Below, piece after piece: positions 50,762-60,309 of a DNA stretch of 64,000 nt. Position numbers and translations under genes: made by a program. Under the pieces are notes generated by a model that saw only the letters and a program-made list of their open reading frames with translations, was not told where the DNA came from and ran no database searches. The stretch lies in NCBI RefSeq assembly GCF_900100395.1, contig NZ_FNFB01000001.1:434001-498000 (forward strand), given 5' to 3'. This DNA is from Nonomuraea maritima. Its GTDB lineage: Bacteria > Actinomycetota > Actinomycetes > Streptosporangiales > Streptosporangiaceae. The first letter of the stretch is position 1, and every line of letters starts with the position of its first letter.

Positions 50762-52297
50762 ATGACCCGCGTGGTCCTGCTGGGCGCCTCGCCCGGCCCC
50801 GACATCTCTCCGACTGGCCTGAGGCTGGCCGCACTGCCCGGCAACCCCACCGTGGCCGAGCGACTGCACGGTCAGCTCGCCGCCATGGATCCCCGCTTCG
50901 CCACGATCCCGTCGGGTGACGTGGCCGCGGCTCTGCGCGCCGTGGCCGATGTCGCCGAGTCCGCATCGGAAAGCCTCTTCATCATCCCGGAGAACTCGGT
51001 CGTCCACGACGAGCTGATCTACCAGATCACCAAGACCAAGCGCGGTGCGCTGGCGCTCGTCGCGAAAGAACCGCGTCCTCAGGCGACCGAGGAGGAGGAC
51101 AGCGACCAGCTCGACGACACCGTCGTCGAGCGCATCCCCGTCGACGAGGCCGAACCTGAGATCGGTCACAACCGCGTCGAGGGGCTGCCCGTCCGCGTCC
51201 GCATCGGCAAGTCCAACCGCGTGGTCTCCGTCGGCACCGCCACCCATGCCGTGACCCGGCCCAACGGTGTCGTCCTCGGTCCCCTCCACGTCAGCGCGCG
51301 CAACGCGCCGATCCTGGCCGAGACGTGCCGCGCACTCGCTGACATGGCCGACCGCTTCGGCCCCGACGACGACCTGGTGCAGCTCATCGTCTTCGGCCTG
51401 GTGCGCAACGGCGTGTCGGTCGGCATCCGCGGCCGCCGCGACCTGTTCTACCGCCGCGTGACCACCCAGGAGGAGGTCAACGAGGCGGGCGCCGAGATCG
51501 TCGGCATCAACGAGGACCGCGCCCGGCTCAACCACGCGGTCAAGGGCGCCGACGGCTTCTTCACCACGTTCTTCGTCTCCACCTACAGCCGGTTCATCGC
51601 CCGCTGGGCGGCCCGGCGCGGGCTCACGCCCAACCAGGTGACGATGATCTCGATCGCGCTCGGCGTGGCCGCCGCGGCCGCGTTCGCCACCGGCGACCGG
51701 CCGTGGATGGTGCTCGGCGGCGTGCTGATCTACTTCGCGTTCGTCTTCGACTGCGTCGACGGACAGGTCGCCCGCTACGCCCGCAAGTTCGGCGTGCTGG
51801 GCGCGTGGCTCGACGCCACGTTCGACCGGTTCAAGGAGTACGTCGTCTTCGCCGGGCTCGCCATCGGCTACGTGGTCGCGGGCAACAGCGACGACATCTG
51901 GATCCTCGCGCTCGCCGCCCTCGGCCTGCAGTCCGTACGGCACCTGCTCGACTTCTCCTTCGGCGCCTCCAACCGCCGCAAGCCCCCGGCCAAGCTGCCG
52001 ACGATCTCGCTCGACGCTCCCGACGACCGCGAGCTGCGTCAGGCGCTCGTACGCCGGAAGGTCGAGCGCGACCAGGGTCTGCGGGCCGTGCTGAAGGCAT
52101 GGACCAAGGCCGGCAGGTTCCGGGCGGTCCACTGGGCACGCAAGATGATCGTGTTCCCCATCGGCGAGCGGTTCGCGGCCATCGCGATCACCGCCGCCCT
52201 CTTCGACGCCCGTATCACCTTCATCACCCTGGTGATCTGGGGCTCCGTCGCTGCCGCTTACACCCTCACCGGACGCCTCATGAGGTCGCTCGTATGA
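50762..52297 (+). CDS. CDP-alcohol phosphotransferase with N-terminal nucleotidyltransferase-like half
   Basis: 511 residues. N-terminal half is soluble (TRVVLLGASPGPDISPTGLR... FIIPENSVVHDELIYQITKT) and nucleotidyltransferase-like. C-terminal half is an integral CDP-alcohol phosphotransferase with DCVDGQVARYARKFGVLGAWLDATFDR, which fits DGxxAR(x)8G(x)3D(x)3D. Moves a phosphoalcohol from a CDP donor to an unknown acceptor, perhaps inositol or glycerol type. ATG 50762 has AAAGGGAG upstream. Stop overlaps the next gene (ATGA), which I expect to be its partner. Confidence 0.84.
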   Translation: MTRVVLLGASPGPDISPTGLRLAALPGNPTVAERLHGQLAAMDPRFATIPSGDVAAALRAVADVAESASESLFIIPENSVVHDELIYQITKTKRGALALVAKEPRPQATEEEDSDQLDDTVVERIPVDEAEPEIGHNRVEGLPVRVRIGKSNRVVSVGTATHAVTRPNGVVLGPLHVSARNAPILAETCRALADMADRFGPDDDLVQLIVFGLVRNGVSVGIRGRRDLFYRRVTTQEEVNEAGAEIVGINEDRARLNHAVKGADGFFTTFFVSTYSRFIARWAARRGLTPNQVTMISIALGVAAAAAFATGDRPWMVLGGVLIYFAFVFDCVDGQVARYARKFGVLGAWLDATFDRFKEYVVFAGLAIGYVVAGNSDDIWILALAALGLQSVRHLLDFSFGASNRRKPPAKLPTISLDAPDDRELRQALVRRKVERDQGLRAVLKAWTKAGRFRAVHWARKMIVFPIGERFAAIAITAALFDARITFITLVIWGSVAAAYTLTGRLMRSLV

Positions 52298-53013
52298 TCA
52301 CCCACCCGCAGGCCATGGCCACCCCCACGCCGGACCCCGACGAGGAGCGCCGCCGCATCCAGACAGCCCGCCTCGTCGCCTACCGTGACGACGGCCCCCT
52401 CGCCACCGCTCTCGCCGGCAAGCTCCGCTCTGGCCTGTCCCCCACACCCGCCACGCTCGTGGCCCTGCTGGCCGTGATCGCCGTCGCGGTCGCGGGCGTG
52501 CTCAAGCCGGGCCCCGTGCTGCTCGTCCCGGTCGCGATCGTGCTGCTGCTCGTGCTGCCCACCGCGCCGCGCGACCACCTCGGCCGCCTCGACTGGCTCA
52601 CCGCGCCGCTGGTGCGCGCCGCCGAGTTCTTCACCATCATCGCGGTCGGCCTCGCCGCCGACGCGCCGAAGTGGCTGCTGTTCGTCCTGGTCTACGTGAT
52701 CGGCTACCACACCTACGACACCGTCTACCGCACCCGCCAGAGCATCTGGCCGCCCGCCTGGGTGTTCCGCGCCGGCCTCGGCTGGGAGCTGCGGCTGCTG
52801 ATCATCGGTGTGGGCGCGGCGTTCGGCGTGCTCACACCGGTGCTGGCGGTGCTGACGGCCTACCTGTTCGTGCTGTTCGCCGTCGAGAGCGTGACCAGCT
52901 GGGTGCGCCTCGACAAGGCGTCCGCCCAGGCCGGCGCCGACGCCGAGCAGGACCTCGAGGCCTCTCCAGAAGAGGTCATGGAGCAGGCCACCGGCGAGGC
53001 CGACAAGGGCTGA
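52294..53013 (+). CDS. Membrane protein, DUF5941-like partner of the CDP-alcohol enzyme
   Basis: 239 residues with about six membrane helices (LVALLAVIAVAVAGVL, VLLVPVAIVLLLVLP, FFTIIAVGLAA, WLLFVLVYVIGYHTYDTVYRTRQS, ...). The YHTYDTVYR segment and the sequence style match the C-terminal domain often fused to CDP-alcohol phosphotransferases in actinomycetes. Here it is a separate, translationally coupled chain. Charged C-terminus. Function unknown, probably with the upstream enzyme. Confidence 0.75.
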   Translation: MITHPQAMATPTPDPDEERRRIQTARLVAYRDDGPLATALAGKLRSGLSPTPATLVALLAVIAVAVAGVLKPGPVLLVPVAIVLLLVLPTAPRDHLGRLDWLTAPLVRAAEFFTIIAVGLAADAPKWLLFVLVYVIGYHTYDTVYRTRQSIWPPAWVFRAGLGWELRLLIIGVGAAFGVLTPVLAVLTAYLFVLFAVESVTSWVRLDKASAQAGADAEQDLEASPEEVMEQATGEADKG

Positions 53014-53138
53014 GCGCCTCCGTCGCTTCCTCCTGCGGCGCCGCACCACTGGTGCGGCGCCGCTCGTCGTTCCCGAGCCCTGCCGCTTCGGGCCTGCCGC
53101 GTCGCGCGCCGGGCTGGCCAGGCGGTATACAGGGGCGC

Positions 53139-53621
53139 GTGGAACTGGATCGGCTCGATCGTGACATCATCGCGGCGCTCGTCGACGACGCCCGCGCCAC
53201 CTACGCCGAGATCGGCCAGCAGGTGGGCCTGAGCGCGTCGGCCGTCAAGCGGCGGGTCGACCGGCTGCGCGAGACGGGTGCGATCACCGGTTTCAGCGCG
53301 CGGGTGGCGCCGCAGGCGCTCGGCTGGACGACGGAGGCGTACGTCGAGCTGTTCTGCCAGGGCAAGACCAAGCCGTCCGACATCGCGCTGGCCGTGACCC
53401 GCTTCCCCGAGGTGGTGGCGGCGGCCACGATCACCGGCGAGGCCGACGCGCTGCTGCACATCAGGGCCACCGACGTGCGCCACGTCGAGCGGGTGATCGA
53501 GCGCATCGCGGCCGAGTCGTTCGTGGTGCGGACCAAGAGTTCCATCGTGTTGTCGAGGCTCGTGGACACGCCTCCAGGAGCCGTCCCGGACACGCGCAAC
53601 GAATCACCTGTCATCAGCTGA
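53139..53621 (+). CDS. Lrp/AsnC-family regulator
   Basis: 160 residues. AsnC-type winged helix (LDRDIIAALVDDARATYAEIGQQVGLSASAVKRRVDRLRETGAITGF) and RAM effector domain (VAAATITGEADALLHIRATD). GTG 53139 follows GGGG; the frame is open further upstream but the HTH fixes the start. It precedes the arginine/ornithine catabolic pair on the same strand by 127 nt and is its likely amino-acid-responsive regulator, as with known Lrp-rocD arrangements. Confidence 0.88.
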   Translation: MELDRLDRDIIAALVDDARATYAEIGQQVGLSASAVKRRVDRLRETGAITGFSARVAPQALGWTTEAYVELFCQGKTKPSDIALAVTRFPEVVAAATITGEADALLHIRATDVRHVERVIERIAAESFVVRTKSSIVLSRLVDTPPGAVPDTRNESPVIS

Positions 53622-53748
53622 AAGTCGCAACAGACTCGCGTCAACACGCAATGCCGCCCTCTTGGCGTGCATAATCCGACATTTCTACTCTGTCTCCATC
53701 CCTTCTGTGCGGAAATCTTCCCTGCTCATTGACGTGATGGAGCCCTGC

Positions 53749-54546
53749 ATGCCCAAACACTTCCTCATGTGCCGCCCGGACTACTTCGCGGTCGAGTACG
53801 CCATCAACCCGTGGATGGACCCCGAGGCCGGCGCGGACCGTGACCTGGCGGTCCGTCAGTGGGAGAGTCTGAAGGCGGCGTACGAGGAGCTCGGTCACCG
53901 GGTGAGCCTGATCGACCCGATCGACGGCCTGCCCGACATGGTGTTCGCCGCCAACGGCGCCCTGGTCGTGGGCGGCAAGGTGTACGGCGCCCGCTTCGCC
54001 TTCCCCGAGCGCGCCGCCGAGGGCCCCGCATACCTGCGCTGGTTCGCCGAGCGCGGCTACCCGGCGATGGAGCCGACCCACGTCAACGAGGGCGAGGGCG
54101 ACTTCCTGACCCTCGACGACGTCGTCCTGGCCGGCACCGGGTTCCGCACCGACGTCGTCGCCCACCTGGAGGCGCAGGAGTACCTGGGCCGTCCCGTGGT
54201 CTCCCTGACCCTGGTCGACCCGCGCTTCTACCACCTGGACACGGCACTGTTCCCGCTCGACGGGCACAACGTCGCGTACTACCCGGGCGCGTTCTCCCCC
54301 GGCAGCCAGGAAGTGCTGCGGCGGATGTTCCCCGACGCGGTGCTCGCCACCGCCGAGGACGCCGAGGTGCTCGGGCTCAACGCGGTCAGCGACGGCACCA
54401 ACGTGGTGATCAACGCCGAGGCCGCCGACCTCCAGCTGGAGCTCAAGCGGCGCGGGTACGAGGTGATCCCCGTCGACCTGTCGGAGCTGCGCAAGGCGGG
54501 TGGCGGACCCAAGTGCTGCACACTGGAGATCAGGGGGGACAACTGA
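53749..54546 (+). CDS. Guanidino-group hydrolase (DDAH/arginine dihydrolase family)
   Basis: 265 residues, GME superfamily. Catalytic His in FYHLDTALFPL and nucleophile Cys in GGGPKCCTLEI near the C-terminus, acidic GEGDFLTL, and DMVFAANGALVVGGKVYGARF. Commonly named dimethylargininase, but the Asn in FAAN aligns by eye with the Asn that marks cyanobacterial AgrE/ArgZ arginine dihydrolases, which turn arginine straight into ornithine. The next gene, an ornithine aminotransferase 1 nt away, supports ornithine formation. ATG 53749 has GGAG 6 nt upstream. Exact reaction unproven. Confidence 0.82.
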   Translation: MPKHFLMCRPDYFAVEYAINPWMDPEAGADRDLAVRQWESLKAAYEELGHRVSLIDPIDGLPDMVFAANGALVVGGKVYGARFAFPERAAEGPAYLRWFAERGYPAMEPTHVNEGEGDFLTLDDVVLAGTGFRTDVVAHLEAQEYLGRPVVSLTLVDPRFYHLDTALFPLDGHNVAYYPGAFSPGSQEVLRRMFPDAVLATAEDAEVLGLNAVSDGTNVVINAEAADLQLELKRRGYEVIPVDLSELRKAGGGPKCCTLEIRGDN

Positions 54547-54547
54547 C

Positions 54548-55762
54548 ATGATCACCAGCGCAGAGCTGATCGAAGTGAGCGAGCGCCGCAGCGCGCACAA
54601 CTACCATCCGCTGCCTGTCGTGATCCACGAGGCGCACGGCGCCTGGGTCACCGACGTCGACGGCAAGCGGTACCTCGACTGCCTGTCCGGCTACTCCTCG
54701 CTCAACTTCGGCCACGGCAATCAGAAGATCATCGACGCCGCCAAGGAGCAGCTCGAACGGCTCACCCTGACCAGCCGGGCCTTCTACCACGACCAGTTCG
54801 CCCGGTTCTGCGCCGGGCTCGGCGACCTGACAGGCAAGGACCTGGTCCTGCCCATGAACACCGGCGCCGAGGCCGTCGAGACCGCCATCAAGGTGGCCCG
54901 CAAGTGGGGGTACGAGGTCAAGGGCGTCGAGCCCGACCAGGCCAACATCATCGTGATGGACGGCAACTTCCACGGCCGGACCACCACGATCATCAGCTTC
55001 TCCACCGACCCCGACGCGCACGACAACTTCGGCCCGTACACGCCGGGCTTCCGGATCGTCCCGTACGGCTCCGCGGAGGCGATCCGGGAGGCGATCGACG
55101 CCAACACCGTCGCCGTGCTGGTCGAGCCGATCCAGGGCGAGGCCGGCGTGCTCGTGCCGCAGGACGGCTACCTGACCGACGTGCGCGAGCTGTGCACGGC
55201 CGAGGGCATCCTGATGATCGCCGACGAGATCCAGTCGGGTCTCGGCCGCACCGGGCAGACGTTCGCGTGCGACCACGAAGGGGTCGTGCCCGACATCTAC
55301 GTGCTCGGCAAGGCCCTCGGGGGCGGCGTCGTACCGGTCTCGGCCGTCGCCGCCAACCGCGACGTGCTCGGCGTCATCCACCCGGGCCAGCACGGCTCCA
55401 CGTTCGGCGGCAACCCGCTGGCGTGCGCGGTCGCCATCGCCGTCATCGAGCTGCTGAACACCGGCGAGTACCAGGCGAGGGCCGGGAAGCTGGGCGAGGT
55501 CCTGCACGCGCGGCTGCGCGAGCTGGTCGGCAAGGGCGTCGTCGAGGTCCGCGGGCGCGGCCTGTGGGCGGGCGTCGACATCGATCCCGAGATCGCGACC
55601 GGCCGCGAGGTGTCGAAGGCGCTGATGAAGCGCGGCGTGCTGGCCAAGGACACCCACGGCTCGACGATCCGCCTGGCTCCGCCCATCGTCGTCTCGGAGG
55701 ACGACCTGCTCTGGGCGATCGACCAGCTCGCCGACGCCATCTACGAGCTCAAGACCTCGTAG
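54548..55762 (+). CDS. rocD: Ornithine aminotransferase
   Basis: 404 residues, class III PLP aminotransferase. Converts ornithine plus 2-oxoglutarate to glutamate semialdehyde. Visible: YLDCLSGYSSLNFGHGN, MNTGAEAVETAIKVARKWGYEVKG, FHGRTTTIISFSTD, EPIQGEAGV, IADEIQSGLGRTG and PLP Lys in YVLGKALGGGVVPVSA. Start almost touches the upstream hydrolase stop, so one operon for arginine use as carbon and nitrogen source. Confidence 0.94.
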   Translation: MITSAELIEVSERRSAHNYHPLPVVIHEAHGAWVTDVDGKRYLDCLSGYSSLNFGHGNQKIIDAAKEQLERLTLTSRAFYHDQFARFCAGLGDLTGKDLVLPMNTGAEAVETAIKVARKWGYEVKGVEPDQANIIVMDGNFHGRTTTIISFSTDPDAHDNFGPYTPGFRIVPYGSAEAIREAIDANTVAVLVEPIQGEAGVLVPQDGYLTDVRELCTAEGILMIADEIQSGLGRTGQTFACDHEGVVPDIYVLGKALGGGVVPVSAVAANRDVLGVIHPGQHGSTFGGNPLACAVAIAVIELLNTGEYQARAGKLGEVLHARLRELVGKGVVEVRGRGLWAGVDIDPEIATGREVSKALMKRGVLAKDTHGSTIRLAPPIVVSEDDLLWAIDQLADAIYELKTS

Positions 55763-55774
55763 TCACGGTCACCC

Positions 55775-55807
55775 GGCCCGGCCCCACCCACCGCACGGGG
55801 CCGGGCC
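55775..55807. terminator. Hairpin after rocD
   Basis: GGCCCGGCCCC (55775-55785) pairs perfectly with 55797-55807 across an 11-nt loop, 12 nt past the rocD stop. Confidence 0.75.
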
Positions 55808-55837
55808 CCGTCCAGGGAGACGCTCCTCGGGCGTCCA

Positions 55838-55866
55838 TGACCGGGCGCCGCGACGGCGCCCGGTCA
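55838..55866. terminator. Second hairpin between convergent genes
   Basis: TGACCGGGCGCCG (55838-55850), a 3-nt loop and its exact complement (55854-55866). Faces the end of the leftward methyltransferase gene, so it likely terminates that transcript. Confidence 0.78.
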
Positions 55867-55882
55867 CCGTCCGGGTGGCCGG

Positions 55883-56602
55883 TCAGGCACCGGGCAGCTG
55901 CCACAGCTGCATGCCGTCGGGGGCCGGCGACCAGGTGAAACCCCGCTCCTTCAGCTCCGTCGCGAGGACCGCCGCCGGCGGCCGGTGGTTCGTGCCGATC
56001 GTCTCCTCCTCGCTGATCACGACCCCGCGCTGCCTGACCCGGTACACGAACCGGGACGTGACGCTCTCCCCCGCGACGTCCAGCACCTGCGCCGCGACCT
56101 CGTACGTGTGCCGCCCGACCTCGTACGAGCCGATCGGCTCGAGCCCGCCCGGCACGGGTGCGGCGCGGTCGCGCCAGTTGAACACCAGCCGCCCGCCCGG
56201 CCGCAGCTGCCGGGCCAGCACCTCCCACAGCCCGGCCCGCTCGGCTGCGGGGAAGTTCTGCAGCACCGAGATCATCACGACGGCGTCGACCGGCTCGTCC
56301 ACGTCGGCGTCGAGGGCGCCGCACGGCAGGACGGTCACCCGGCGGCGCAGCGGCGGATCGGCCGCGAGGCGCGACAGCAGCACGGAACGCATGCCGAGCG
56401 ACGGCTCCAGGGCGTAGATCTCGCCGGGGGCCGAGCGGGCGATGACCTCGGTGACCAGCCCCGTGCCCGCGCCGATCTCGAGGACGCCGTGCCGCACCCC
56501 GTCCAGCAGCGGCGGCAGCAGCTCGCGGACGAGGGGCACGTGCCCGTCCTCGTGCAGGAGGTCGTAGAACGGTACGGCGGCGGCGAGGGGGTCAACGTAC
56601 AT
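55883..56602 (-). CDS. Class I SAM-dependent methyltransferase
   Basis: 239 residues. SAM-binding LEIGAGTGLVTEVIA near residue 45, acidic ALEPS, VMISVLQNFPAAERAGLWEVLARQLRPGGRLVFNWRD post-motif. N-terminal FYDLLHEDGHVPLVRELLPPLLDG is like small-molecule methyltransferases. Substrate unknown. Five nt downstream of the PhoD-like gene, so likely co-transcribed. Confidence 0.85.
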   Translation of the reverse strand: MYVDPLAAAVPFYDLLHEDGHVPLVRELLPPLLDGVRHGVLEIGAGTGLVTEVIARSAPGEIYALEPSLGMRSVLLSRLAADPPLRRRVTVLPCGALDADVDEPVDAVVMISVLQNFPAAERAGLWEVLARQLRPGGRLVFNWRDRAAPVPGGLEPIGSYEVGRHTYEVAAQVLDVAGESVTSRFVYRVRQRGVVISEEETIGTNHRPPAAVLATELKERGFTWSPAPDGMQLWQLPGA

Positions 56603-56607
56603 GAGGG

Positions 56608-58161
56608 TCAGGGTAGATCGGCAGAACCCATGGGCTGGACGGATTCACCGTCGGTGGTGTACCAGGTGACGCGGCCCGGCAGGGTGAGCGTGGCGACGGC
56701 GTTCTGGAACCAGGGGCCCTTGGTGATGCGCCATCGAAACAGCGGGCGCGGCACACCCGCCAGGCGGGCGAGCAGGCCGCCGACCAGCGTCGCGACGGCG
56801 AACTGGGTGACCACGTTGGCCCAGCGCAGCAGCGGGCCGAGCGGGTTGCGGATCGGCGAGCACACGATCTGGTGGATGCGCCCTACCCGGGCCTCGGCCA
56901 GGTAGGAGAAGTGCACGTCGCCGGAGAGGATCAGCACCGGCCGCCGCGCCTCGACCAGCAACCGGGACAGGTCGTCGAACGACTTGTGGAAGGCCGCCCA
57001 GTGCTCCAGGTCGACGGCCTGGCGGAACTTCTCCGACCACCGCCGCACCAGCGGCCCCCACCTGCCGTCGCACAGCGCCTCGTTCCAGCCCTGCACGCCG
57101 TGGACGCCCTCGGGAAGCAGGAACGGGATAGAAGAGCCGATGATGAGCCGTTCGGCCGGCCGTTTGACCTGCTCCTCCAGCCACTCCCACTCGGCGGGGT
57201 CGAGCATGCGGCGGTCGCCGGGCGTGAGCTGCCTGGCGCAGCGGGTGTCGACCATGATCAGACGGGCGGGGCCGAGGTCGCGGGCGTAGCTCCAGCGGTT
57301 GCTGCTCGGCTCGGTGTCGGCCTTCTCGGCGAACGCGTCGAGCGCCGCGTCGGCGTCACCCTCACCCGACAGGAGCGCGCGCAGCAGCGGCTCTTCGGCC
57401 CGCTCGGCCGGCGAGAGGTTGCCGAGGTGCTGGTAGACCCAGTACGCGCCGAGCGCGGACACCACCCGGCGCCGCCACCACGGCGTCGCGGCCATCTGCT
57501 CGCGCCAGGGTTGTGAGGTGTTCCAGTCGTCGCGGACGTCGTGGTCGTCGAAGATCATCGCGGTCGGCACGGTGGACAGCAGCCAGCGGATCTCGGGGTC
57601 GGTCCACGCCCGGCGGTAGAGCTCGGCGTACTCCTCGAAGTCGGCGATCTCGTCCTGGGGCTCGGTGTCGCGCCGGGAGCGGATGTAGTCAAGCATCTCG
57701 GGCGAGGGGCTGTCGGCGTAGACCTGGTCGCCGAGGAGCAGCAGCAGGTCGGGCCAGTCGTCCTCGTCGGCCTCCGCGAGGGTGCGCCCGTAGGCACGCA
57801 GCACGTCGTGGCCGTGGGTGCGGACGCTCGAGGCGTCGTGCGGGACGCTCGTGCGGCAGGAGCCGAACGCCAACCGGCGCGCGCCCTGCGGGGGCAGCAG
57901 CCTGATGCGGCTCGGCGGCCGACCCGCCACCGGCCATACCTGCTCCCCGTCGAGGCTGACCGAGTACGACGCGATATCCTGGGACAGTTCGACGAGATCC
58001 ACGATCGCATAGTGGTGACCGTGCACGGTGAAGGTAGGCGACCGGTAAGTCCTGCCGTCCGCCTCGACGGCGACCGTGCAGGGTTCGGCGGTCTCCACCC
58101 AGATCGAAGCGCTGCCTGAGTCGACGTATCGCAGCATTGGCCCAACCACGAGTGCGGGCAT
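56608..58161 (-). CDS. PhoD-like phosphodiesterase/alkaline phosphatase family protein
   Basis: 517 residues. N-terminal fibronectin-like strand domain (PMLRYVDSGSASIWVETAEPCTVAVEADG), then the PhoD metallophosphatase core: LAFGSCRT, LLLLGDQVYADSP, MIFDDHDVRDDW, LIMVDTR and LILSGDVHFSYLAEA supplying metal ligands. No Tat signal peptide, so it may be cytosolic, unlike secreted PhoD. ATG 58161 (MPALVVGPML) preferred over 58191. Methyltransferase gene follows directly. Confidence 0.86.
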   Translation of the reverse strand: MPALVVGPMLRYVDSGSASIWVETAEPCTVAVEADGRTYRSPTFTVHGHHYAIVDLVELSQDIASYSVSLDGEQVWPVAGRPPSRIRLLPPQGARRLAFGSCRTSVPHDASSVRTHGHDVLRAYGRTLAEADEDDWPDLLLLLGDQVYADSPSPEMLDYIRSRRDTEPQDEIADFEEYAELYRRAWTDPEIRWLLSTVPTAMIFDDHDVRDDWNTSQPWREQMAATPWWRRRVVSALGAYWVYQHLGNLSPAERAEEPLLRALLSGEGDADAALDAFAEKADTEPSSNRWSYARDLGPARLIMVDTRCARQLTPGDRRMLDPAEWEWLEEQVKRPAERLIIGSSIPFLLPEGVHGVQGWNEALCDGRWGPLVRRWSEKFRQAVDLEHWAAFHKSFDDLSRLLVEARRPVLILSGDVHFSYLAEARVGRIHQIVCSPIRNPLGPLLRWANVVTQFAVATLVGGLLARLAGVPRPLFRWRITKGPWFQNAVATLTLPGRVTWYTTDGESVQPMGSADLP

Positions 58162-58375
58162 CCAACCCCCTGTTCGACGATCCGGGCACACTTTACTCGC
58201 GAGGCTGCGAAGGTGGCAGGGACGGACAGCACTCGGTCATCGGCCTGGATTTCGACCAATTACTAGGCAAGGTAAAACGCCCCGCTCTAGGATGATCGTA
58301 ACAAGATCGCCCAAATAGGGAAGGCAATGGCGCCTTTCCCATAAAACGGGCGTACAAACAGGAGGATTCTCTTCC

Positions 58376-59653
58376 ATGAGCATCATGGTGCCGTCAACGA
58401 CGCCGGCCCTGATCCCCCCGGGCCGTCAAACGCTCGACTCCGCTCTACACCAGCTCGACCAGGCCGCCGAACACCTGGGGCTCGACGACGGGCTCCGCAC
58501 GATGTTGGCCACGCCGCGCCGCTCCCTGACCGTCTCGGTCCCGGTGCGCCGCGAGGACGGCCGGCTCGACGTCGTCCAGGGATTCCGCGTCCAGCACAAC
58601 GTCTCACGCGGGCCCGCCAAGGGCGGCCTGCGCTTTCATCCCACGACCGACCTCGACGAGGTCACCGCGCTCGCCATGTGGATGACGTGGAAGTGCGCCC
58701 TCGTCGGCATCCCGTACGGCGGCGCCAAGGGTGGCGTGGCCGTCGACCCGACCGGGCTCACCACCCGCGAACTCGAACGGCTCACCCGCCGCTACGTCAG
58801 CGAGATCATGCCGCTGATCGGCCCCGAGAAGGACATCCCCGCGCCCGACGTCGGCACCGACGAGCAGACCATGGCGTGGATCATGGACACCTACAGCGTC
58901 AGCGCGGGCTACGCGGTGCCCGGGGTGGTCACCGGCAAGCCGGCCACGCTGGGCGGCTCGCTCGGCCGCTCGGGGGCGACCTCGCTCGGCGTGCAGATCG
59001 CGGCGCTGGCCGCGCTCGGCCGTTCGCCCGAGGGCGTCACCGTGGCCGTGCAGGGCTTCGGCAAGGTGGGCGCGCTCGCCGCGCAGCACCTGTCGGACGC
59101 CGGCTGCAAGGTGGTGGCGGTCTCCGACGTCACGGGCGCCGTTCACGCCCGCGGCGGGCTCGACATCGCCCGGCTGCGCGCCTACGTGTCCGAGACCGGC
59201 GGCGTGCGGGGCTTCCACCACGGTGACGCGATGAGCCACGACGACCTGTTCGAACTCGACGTCGACGTGCTCGTCCCGGCCGCCCTGGAGGGGGCGATCA
59301 CCGAGGTCAACGCGCCCAGGATCCGCGCCCGGCTGATCGTCGAAGGGGCCAACGGGCCCACGACACCCGCGGCCGACGAGATCCTCGCCGCGTCCGGCAC
59401 CACGGTCGTGCCCGACATCCTCGCCAACGCGGGCGGGGTGATCGTGTCCTACCTGGAGTGGGTGCAGAACATGCAGGCGTACTCGTGGAGCGCCGGCGAG
59501 GTCGAGGGGAAGATGCGCGACCTCCTGCTGAACGCCTTCACCGAGGTACGGTCGGTGGCCGCCGAGCGCGCCATGACGCTGCGCCAGGCGGCGCACGTCA
59601 TCGGCGTAGGCCGGGTGGCCGACGCCCACCAGATGCGCGGCCTCTACCCGTGA
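58376..59653 (+). CDS. Glu/Leu/Phe/Val dehydrogenase, probable glutamate dehydrogenase
   Basis: 425 residues. N-terminal substrate domain with QHNVSRGPAKGGLRFHP and catalytic Lys in YGGAKGGVAVDP, KDIPAPDVGTDEQTMAWIMDTY, and the NAD-binding domain starting VAVQGFGKVGALAAQHL near residue 223. Interconverts glutamate and 2-oxoglutarate with ammonia. Good ribosome site AGGAGG about 10 nt upstream. Monocistronic; near arginine and amide nitrogen genes. Confidence 0.92.
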   Translation: MSIMVPSTTPALIPPGRQTLDSALHQLDQAAEHLGLDDGLRTMLATPRRSLTVSVPVRREDGRLDVVQGFRVQHNVSRGPAKGGLRFHPTTDLDEVTALAMWMTWKCALVGIPYGGAKGGVAVDPTGLTTRELERLTRRYVSEIMPLIGPEKDIPAPDVGTDEQTMAWIMDTYSVSAGYAVPGVVTGKPATLGGSLGRSGATSLGVQIAALAALGRSPEGVTVAVQGFGKVGALAAQHLSDAGCKVVAVSDVTGAVHARGGLDIARLRAYVSETGGVRGFHHGDAMSHDDLFELDVDVLVPAALEGAITEVNAPRIRARLIVEGANGPTTPAADEILAASGTTVVPDILANAGGVIVSYLEWVQNMQAYSWSAGEVEGKMRDLLLNAFTEVRSVAAERAMTLRQAAHVIGVGRVADAHQMRGLYP

Positions 59654-59815
59654 CACGCCGCACCGCAGGCATGCCCGTCACCTGAGCGGGTGCCGGCTGC
59701 CGACGAGTCGGCCGGCCAGCACCCACCGCGGCGGCTCGCAGGGGCCAGGGCCGCCGCGACCAGCAGGAAGGTGGCGACCAGCACCACGTGGGCGTGTTCG
59801 CCCCGACCGGGGCCG

Positions 59816-60262
59816 TCAGGCCTTGGACTCGGTCTCGTCGAGGGCCTGGACCAGGGCCTCGAGGTCGCTCATGAGCCGGGCGGTGCGGTCGGGGCCGAGG
59901 GCCAGCGCGATCGCCCCCTGCTGCTCGGCCACCGCTCCGTCGATCCGGGCGAGCAGCTCGGCGCCGCGCTCGGAGACGAACACCGCCACCCGCCGCCGAT
60001 CGCCCTTCGACGGCCCCCGGTAGACCAGGGCCCGGTCGATGAGCCGGTCGATCGCCTTGGTCAGGGTCGGGTGCGGCATGAGCACCGCCTCGGCCAGCTC
60101 GCCCATCGACTCGCCACGGCCGTCGGCGAGTGCACGCATGATGCGCCACTGCTCCACGGTGACGTCCTCGCCCGCCAGTGCCACGGCGAGGCCGCGGTTG
60201 ACGCCCCGCTCCGCACGGCTGAGCAGATAGGCGAGTGAGGACCCGAGGCCGGTGACGGTCAT
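59816..60262 (-). CDS. MarR-family transcriptional regulator
   Basis: 148 residues. Winged helix (VTVEQWRIMRALADGRGESMGELAEAVLMPHPTLTKAIDRLIDRALVYRGPSKGDRRRVAVFVSERG). Divergent by 47 nt from the amide-utilisation operon, so that operon is its likely target. Effector unknown. The stretch 59654-59815 between it and gdh shows no gene. Confidence 0.88.
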   Translation of the reverse strand: MTVTGLGSSLAYLLSRAERGVNRGLAVALAGEDVTVEQWRIMRALADGRGESMGELAEAVLMPHPTLTKAIDRLIDRALVYRGPSKGDRRRVAVFVSERGAELLARIDGAVAEQQGAIALALGPDRTARLMSDLEALVQALDETESKA

Positions 60263-60309
60263 CCAGGCGGTCCTTTCGTCAGGGGGTTACCCAGGAGCAT
60301 ACTCGTAAC

